The position numbers and the translations under genes are program-made. From contig JAVBPK010000131.1 in assembly GCA_031549625.1 (NCBI GenBank), positions 1 through 18,980 of the forward strand: a stretch of 18,980 nucleotides of DNA, written 5' to 3'. Below are positions 15,115 through 18,980 of the stretch, in pieces (position 1 is the first letter of the stretch; the number at the start of each line of letters is the position of its first letter). The DNA comes from JAISXK01 sp031549625 (GTDB taxonomy: Bacteria > Bacillota > Clostridia > Christensenellales > CAG-138). The notes beneath the pieces are model-generated. The model searched no databases, was not told the DNA's origin, and saw only the letters and a list, made by a program, of their open reading frames with translations.

Positions 15115-15897
15115 TTGATAAAAGCAGTGGTCTTCGACATGGGAGGGGTTATCCATACATTGCGCCCAACGCAGGAGAAGCGTTTGCGCTTTGCCGCAGA
15201 TACCATTGTTCTATTGCGCGAACACGGGGTGGATATTTCCGATACTGCCGAAGAATTTGACAAAAAGATTCGCGCAGCTGATGAACTGCGCAAAGCCTAC
15301 AACGACCAAACTGGCCGTGAAACACCTGCTTTAGAAGCCTGGGTGGATTTTTACCTTAAAGAATATGGCGCGACACGCGAACAGATATTTCCCATCGCAG
15401 ATGAACTTTGCCTCCGCTGGATTAGGGACAGGGGAGAAGACAGCCCCCGACATGGGCTGGAAGAATGCATGGCGGGCCTCCGTAAGCAAGGCATGCGCCT
15501 GGGCATTATAAGCAACACCATTTCACGTACGTTTGCGTTTGGATGCATCGCTGAATACGGGGTCGCCAAGTATTTTGAATATGTCCTGCTTTCAAGCGTG
15601 TGTGGCCTGCGTAAGCCGGGCAAAGAAATATTTGACCTGTGCCAGCAAACGATGGGCCTTCAAAAAGAAGAAATGGCTTATGTGGGAGATACAATTTCGA
15701 GGGATGTGCTGGGCGTTCACAATGCCGGCTGGGCACTGATGATCCGCCTCGGGCACCCGGATGCAAAGCCCGAAGTAGTAGAGCGAGAAAGCAAATTAAA
15801 CGAGTTTAGCCATCTGGTGGATTTTGAGGTAGATGAATTGCCCGAAGTAGTCGAAGTGATACGCGCATATAACGAAAAGAATTTTAATTTGGCGTAA
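15115..15897 (+). CDS. HAD-superfamily hydrolase 5
   Basis: A HAD hydrolase of 260 residues from the preferred TTG start at 15115, which has GAGGTG (15101-15106) eight bases upstream and gives the usual N-terminus IKAVVFDMGG. A TTG at 15073 would add 14 residues without a good site. Motif I is VFDMGGVI (Asp8, Gly at +2), motif II is GIISNTI, motif III is GLRKPGKEIF, and motif IV is AYVGDTISRDV. It pairs with HAD1 rather than with the tandem HAD2-4 group. It is the first gene of the importer operon, which suggests that it acts on the imported compound or its direct product. The substrate is unknown. Confidence 0.88.
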   Translation: MIKAVVFDMGGVIHTLRPTQEKRLRFAADTIVLLREHGVDISDTAEEFDKKIRAADELRKAYNDQTGRETPALEAWVDFYLKEYGATREQIFPIADELCLRWIRDRGEDSPRHGLEECMAGLRKQGMRLGIISNTISRTFAFGCIAEYGVAKYFEYVLLSSVCGLRKPGKEIFDLCQQTMGLQKEEMAYVGDTISRDVLGVHNAGWALMIRLGHPDAKPEVVERESKLNEFSHLVDFEVDELPEVVEVIRAYNEKNFNLA

Positions 15898-15931
15898 CAG
15901 AAGAGGATTTCATTTAGAAAGAGGTGTCTGT

Positions 15932-17752
15932 GTGGCAAGTGCGATTGCTCGAAAACCTATGACGGCCAAGCGGCTGAAAAATCAAGTGTTAAATGTGCTT
16001 ACAAACCCATTTAACCTGATCATTTTCATTTCGCTGGTTGTCCTGATTCTGCTGATTGTGTTCCCGTTGCTTGAGATGGTAAAAACCACCTTCACACTCG
16101 CAACAAGTGAATTGCGCCGCGTGGATGGCAAAGCAGGTGACTTTACCCTCTATTATTGGAAGCAGCTTTTTGCGAGCAACCTTTCCAAGGCAATGCTGTG
16201 GGATCCGCTGAAGAACTCGCTGCTTGTCGGCATTTGCACGGCGATTATTTCCGTGCCGCTGGGCGCGATTCTTGCTTGGCTGATGACTCGCAGCGATATC
16301 CCGGGAAAGAACTTTCTGGGCATGAGCATCATCATCCCCTACATGATACCTTCCTGGTGCAAGGCGATGAGCTGGCTGGCCGTATTTAGAAATGAGCGCA
16401 GCGGCGCACCGGGCTTTTTAGCCGGTTTGGGCCTCAACATACCAGACTGGCTTGCGTATGGGCCTGTGGCCATTATATTGGTTATGACGCTGCACTATTA
16501 TGCGTTTAGCTATATCATGGTTTCGAGTTCTTTGCGTTCTGTAAACAGCGAACTCGAGGAGATGGGTGAAATTCAGGGGGCAAACAAAGTTCAGATTTTG
16601 AAAAGCATTACACTGCCTCTGGTTACCCCTGCTATCCTTTCCGCCACCATCATGACGCTGAGCAAGTCCGTAGGCTCGTTTGGCGTGGCGGCTAACCTGG
16701 GGTTGCGCATGGGTTACTTCACGCTGGCCACCAAGATGCACGACGCGATCAATAACCGTCACGCCGGCCTGGGCTACGCAATGGCCATCTTGCTGATTGT
16801 TATGGCGTCCGGTACGATATTTGCAAACCAGCGTGTGGTGGGCACCAGAAAATCCTACGAAACCATGGGCGGCAAGGGCACAAAGCATACGCCCATACCG
16901 TTGGGCAAGTCACGCGTGCCGCTGCTCGTATTCCTGGGCGTATTCTTAATGCTGGCCATGGTATTTCCCATGTTCATACTGATTATGGAATCTTTCCAGG
17001 TCAGCACGGGCCTTGGGTATGCTGCAAGCAACTTGACGTTGTATAACTGGATTGGCGTGGCAGACCCATTGAGCCGGTCACAGCATGTTTCCGGCATATT
17101 CAAAAACGTGAACTTCATCAACGCCGCGTGGAACACCATAAAGCTGACGCTCATTTCTTCCGTTATTACGGCTTTCTGCGGGCAGTTCCTGGGCTATATC
17201 AGCTCCCGCGGGCGCGGCAAATGGTATGGCAAGATGACGGAACAGCTGGTGTTTATTCCATACCTTATGCCTGCTATCGCGTTTGCAGCAATCTACTTAG
17301 CCATGTTTAGTGTGCCGCGGTGGTTTGTGCCATCCCTATACGGAACATTTACCTTACTTGTGTTAGCCAGCGTGGTGAAGCACTTCCCGTTTGCCAGCCG
17401 CGCAGGCACGGCTAACATGCTGCAGATAAGCGTGGAACTTGAGGAGGCGGCGGATATTGCGGGGGCAAGCTTCTTCCGCAGGATGCGCAGTATCATCATT
17501 CCGCTTGCCAAACAAGGCTTTATGTCCGGCTTCATGCTTGTGTTTATCAGTATTGCAAAAGAGCTTGACTTGATTATTCTGTTGATGACTCCGAAGAACA
17601 GGACGCTGTCGTACTTGGCGTATACTTACTCCAAGGACGCGCTGCCACAAATGGCTGACGCTATATCCGTGTGTGTGTTGGCATTCGTGTTGTTCAGCTA
17701 CTGGATCGCGTATAAGTTCTTTGACGCTGACATCGGCAAGAGCTGGGGTTAA
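15932..17752 (+). CDS. ABC importer permease, two fused membrane domains (FbpB/AfuB/PhnV-type)
   Basis: A 606-residue inner-membrane permease carrying two complete permease domains in one chain, as in the ferric-iron, sugar-phosphate (AfuB) and 2-aminoethylphosphonate importers. Each half has the EAA loop that docks on the ATPase: ELEEMGEIQGA (about 206-216) followed by ITLPL, and ELEEAADIAGA (about 501-511) followed by IIIPL. Hydrophobic helices start near residue 25 (FNLIIFISLVVLILLIVFPL). The start is GTG 15932 with AGAGGTG upstream. It lies 34 bp after HAD5 and 59 bp before the ATPase gene, so one operon is likely. Sequence alone does not fix the substrate; the phosphatase neighbours favour a phosphorylated compound over iron. 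Confidence 0.9.
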   Translation: MASAIARKPMTAKRLKNQVLNVLTNPFNLIIFISLVVLILLIVFPLLEMVKTTFTLATSELRRVDGKAGDFTLYYWKQLFASNLSKAMLWDPLKNSLLVGICTAIISVPLGAILAWLMTRSDIPGKNFLGMSIIIPYMIPSWCKAMSWLAVFRNERSGAPGFLAGLGLNIPDWLAYGPVAIILVMTLHYYAFSYIMVSSSLRSVNSELEEMGEIQGANKVQILKSITLPLVTPAILSATIMTLSKSVGSFGVAANLGLRMGYFTLATKMHDAINNRHAGLGYAMAILLIVMASGTIFANQRVVGTRKSYETMGGKGTKHTPIPLGKSRVPLLVFLGVFLMLAMVFPMFILIMESFQVSTGLGYAASNLTLYNWIGVADPLSRSQHVSGIFKNVNFINAAWNTIKLTLISSVITAFCGQFLGYISSRGRGKWYGKMTEQLVFIPYLMPAIAFAAIYLAMFSVPRWFVPSLYGTFTLLVLASVVKHFPFASRAGTANMLQISVELEEAADIAGASFFRRMRSIIIPLAKQGFMSGFMLVFISIAKELDLIILLMTPKNRTLSYLAYTYSKDALPQMADAISVCVLAFVLFSYWIAYKFFDADIGKSWG

Positions 17753-17811
17753 TGGAAAACGGTCAAGTTTAGACAAAATCTACTTATAACAAAGAGAGGA
17801 TCGAGGCGAAT

Positions 17812-18930
17812 ATGAGCAGGATCGAATTACAGCATATTGATAAATTCTATGGAGATAACCACGTACTGAAGGACTTGAACCTTATCATAGAAGACGGCGA
17901 CTTCATGACCTTGCTTGGGCCGTCCGGCTGCGGCAAGACGACGACATTGCGCGTTGTTTCCGGCCTGGAAAAGCCGCAAAATGGCAAAATGCTGATGGAC
18001 GGGCGCGAAGTAATCAACTGCAACGACGCCTACTATGAAGAGCCGAGCAAGCGCGGGCTCAATCTGGTATTCCAAAGCTATGCGCTCTGGCCGCACATGA
18101 CCGTATATAAGAACGTAGCGTTTGGGCTTAAAATTAAAAAGATGCCTGTGGCTACCATAAAAGAAAAGGTTGAAAACGCGCTGAAGCTTATGCGTATTGA
18201 CGAGCTTGCGGAACGGTATCCCAACGAGCTTTCCGGCGGGCAGCAGCAACGCGTGGCCATAGCACGTGCCATCGCGTCCGACCCGAAGCTGCTGTTGTTG
18301 GATGAACCGCTCTCTAACCTGGATGCAAAACTGCGTATCGATATGCGCTCCGAGTTAAAGCGCTTGCATCAGGAAATGGGCACGACGATCATCTATGTTA
18401 CCCATGACCAGGTTGAAGCGCTGACGATGTCCACCAAGATTGCGCTCTTCAAAGCGGGCGTGCTTTCGCAGGTTGCTTCGCCCATGGAACTATACATGAA
18501 CCCCATCGATTTACAGGCGGCGGATTTCATCGGCAACCCGCGAATCAATTTCATCGATGCTACCGCGCGGTTCGACGGCAGCAATCTGACTGTAAAATCC
18601 GATTTGGGCACGTATGTTTACGATAAAAAGTGCATGACGGAAGAGACCATACCGGACGGTGAGTTCCCCTGCATCATTGGCCTTCGTCCGGAACAGATCG
18701 GCATTTCACACGAAAAAGTAGAAGGCGCCGTGGAGGCCAATGTGTATTCCAGCCAGCCGGCCGGCTCCGAAACGCTCATTACGCTCAAAGTGGGCAAACA
18801 GGAATTCCTTGCAAAACAGATAGGCATACAGGACTACAAGATGAACGAGAAGGTCTACTTAGTAATTGACCCGAACAAAATGAATGTTTACGATGAAAAG
18901 AGTACCCGGTTGATCAAATTGGCGACGTAA
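17812..18930 (+). CDS. ABC importer ATPase (FbpC/AfuC/PotA-type, TOBE domain)
   Basis: A 372-residue ATPase energising the permease encoded upstream. It has Walker A GPSGCGKTT (about 36-44), the Q-loop in LVFQSYALWPHMTV, signature LSGGQQQR (about 140-147), Walker B LLLLDEPLSNLDAKL (about 159-173) and the H-loop YVTHDQVEAL. Residues beyond about 240 form the TOBE-type regulatory domain (IGLRPEQIGI) typical of the CUT1/FbpC/PotA group. The start ATG 17812 follows AGAGAGGATCGAGG. All catalytic residues are present, so an active transporter is expected. The family transports iron, polyamines, sugar phosphates, phosphonates or sugars. Confidence 0.93.
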   Translation: MSRIELQHIDKFYGDNHVLKDLNLIIEDGDFMTLLGPSGCGKTTTLRVVSGLEKPQNGKMLMDGREVINCNDAYYEEPSKRGLNLVFQSYALWPHMTVYKNVAFGLKIKKMPVATIKEKVENALKLMRIDELAERYPNELSGGQQQRVAIARAIASDPKLLLLDEPLSNLDAKLRIDMRSELKRLHQEMGTTIIYVTHDQVEALTMSTKIALFKAGVLSQVASPMELYMNPIDLQAADFIGNPRINFIDATARFDGSNLTVKSDLGTYVYDKKCMTEETIPDGEFPCIIGLRPEQIGISHEKVEGAVEANVYSSQPAGSETLITLKVGKQEFLAKQIGIQDYKMNEKVYLVIDPNKMNVYDEKSTRLIKLAT

Positions 18931-18968
18931 CGCATCGCAATATTAACATAACGAAAGGTGGAAGAAAA

Positions 18969-18980
18969 ATGTTAAAAAAT
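18969..18980 (+). CDS. Start of a further importer gene, probably the solute-binding protein (cut by window end)
   Basis: ATG TTA AAA AAT (MLKN) follows AAAGGTGG at 18953-18960, 38 bp after the ATPase stop. Only four codons are visible. By operon logic the missing component of the importer is the extracellular binding protein, normally a lipoprotein. This identity is inference. Confidence 0.45.

Noticed and set aside
15932..18930. Annotation as a ferric iron importer
   Set aside because: The FbpBC family covers several substrates. The neighbours are phosphoesterases, there is no visible iron-related gene and no Fur-like box was noticed, so the iron label is not supported.

Overview
The window looks like the chromosome of a Gram-positive, Clostridia-like (Bacillota) bacterium, possibly a gut or host-associated species. 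The reasons are purine-rich AGGAGG-type ribosome binding sites, textbook TTGACA-17/18-TATAAT promoters, frequent GTG and TTG starts, a DegV-family protein, a BmrCD/LmrCD-type heterodimeric exporter and a secreted serpin. The genus cannot be named from sequence alone. No rRNA, tRNA, CRISPR array or insertion sequence was seen.

Layout. (1) Positions 1-1579, plus strand: the 3' part of accA (acetyl-CoA carboxylase alpha subunit), translationally coupled to a degV-family gene. (2) Positions 1594-3604, minus strand: a predicted exported serpin, preceded by a small two-helix membrane protein of unknown function. (3) Positions 3753-9768: a HAD hydrolase gene (minus) divergent from a LacI-family regulator (plus), then a convergent two-gene ABC exporter operon (minus). 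(4) Positions 9900-14704, plus strand: an operon of a PHP-domain phosphoesterase, three tandem HAD hydrolases and a phosphoglycerate-mutase-like enzyme. (5) Positions 14953 to the end, plus strand: a fifth HAD hydrolase, a fused two-domain ABC permease, an FbpC/AfuC/PotA-type ATPase, and the first codons of a gene expected to encode the solute-binding protein.

Regions 3 to 5 appear to be one regulon. Each of the five transcription units (HAD1, lacI, exporter, PHP-HAD-PGM, HAD5-importer) has a strong sigma-A-type promoter. About 12-19 bp past each -10 box sits a palindrome with the invariant core AAACGTTT. This is the operator form expected for a LacI-family repressor, and the locally encoded regulator is the obvious candidate. 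A CcpA-like global regulator is the alternative, because the sites also resemble cre.

The main discovery is the 523-residue phosphoglycerate-mutase-like protein at 13133-14704. It is a circular permutation of the cofactor-independent enzyme (iPGM/GpmI). The segment that normally forms the C-terminal half comes first. The normal N-terminus, with the metal-binding LDG motif and the catalytic GNSEAGH serine motif, follows in the middle of the chain. The protein ends exactly where the first segment would have joined in the usual order. All metal ligands and the catalytic serine are retained, while some substrate-loop residues differ.

Taken together, the locus reads as a repressor-controlled system that imports a small phosphorylated or anionic compound through an FbpABC/AfuABC-type transporter. 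A set of six phosphoesterase-type enzymes and a permuted phosphomutase would process it, with a co-regulated exporter alongside. The substrate is unknown and the functional model is inference.
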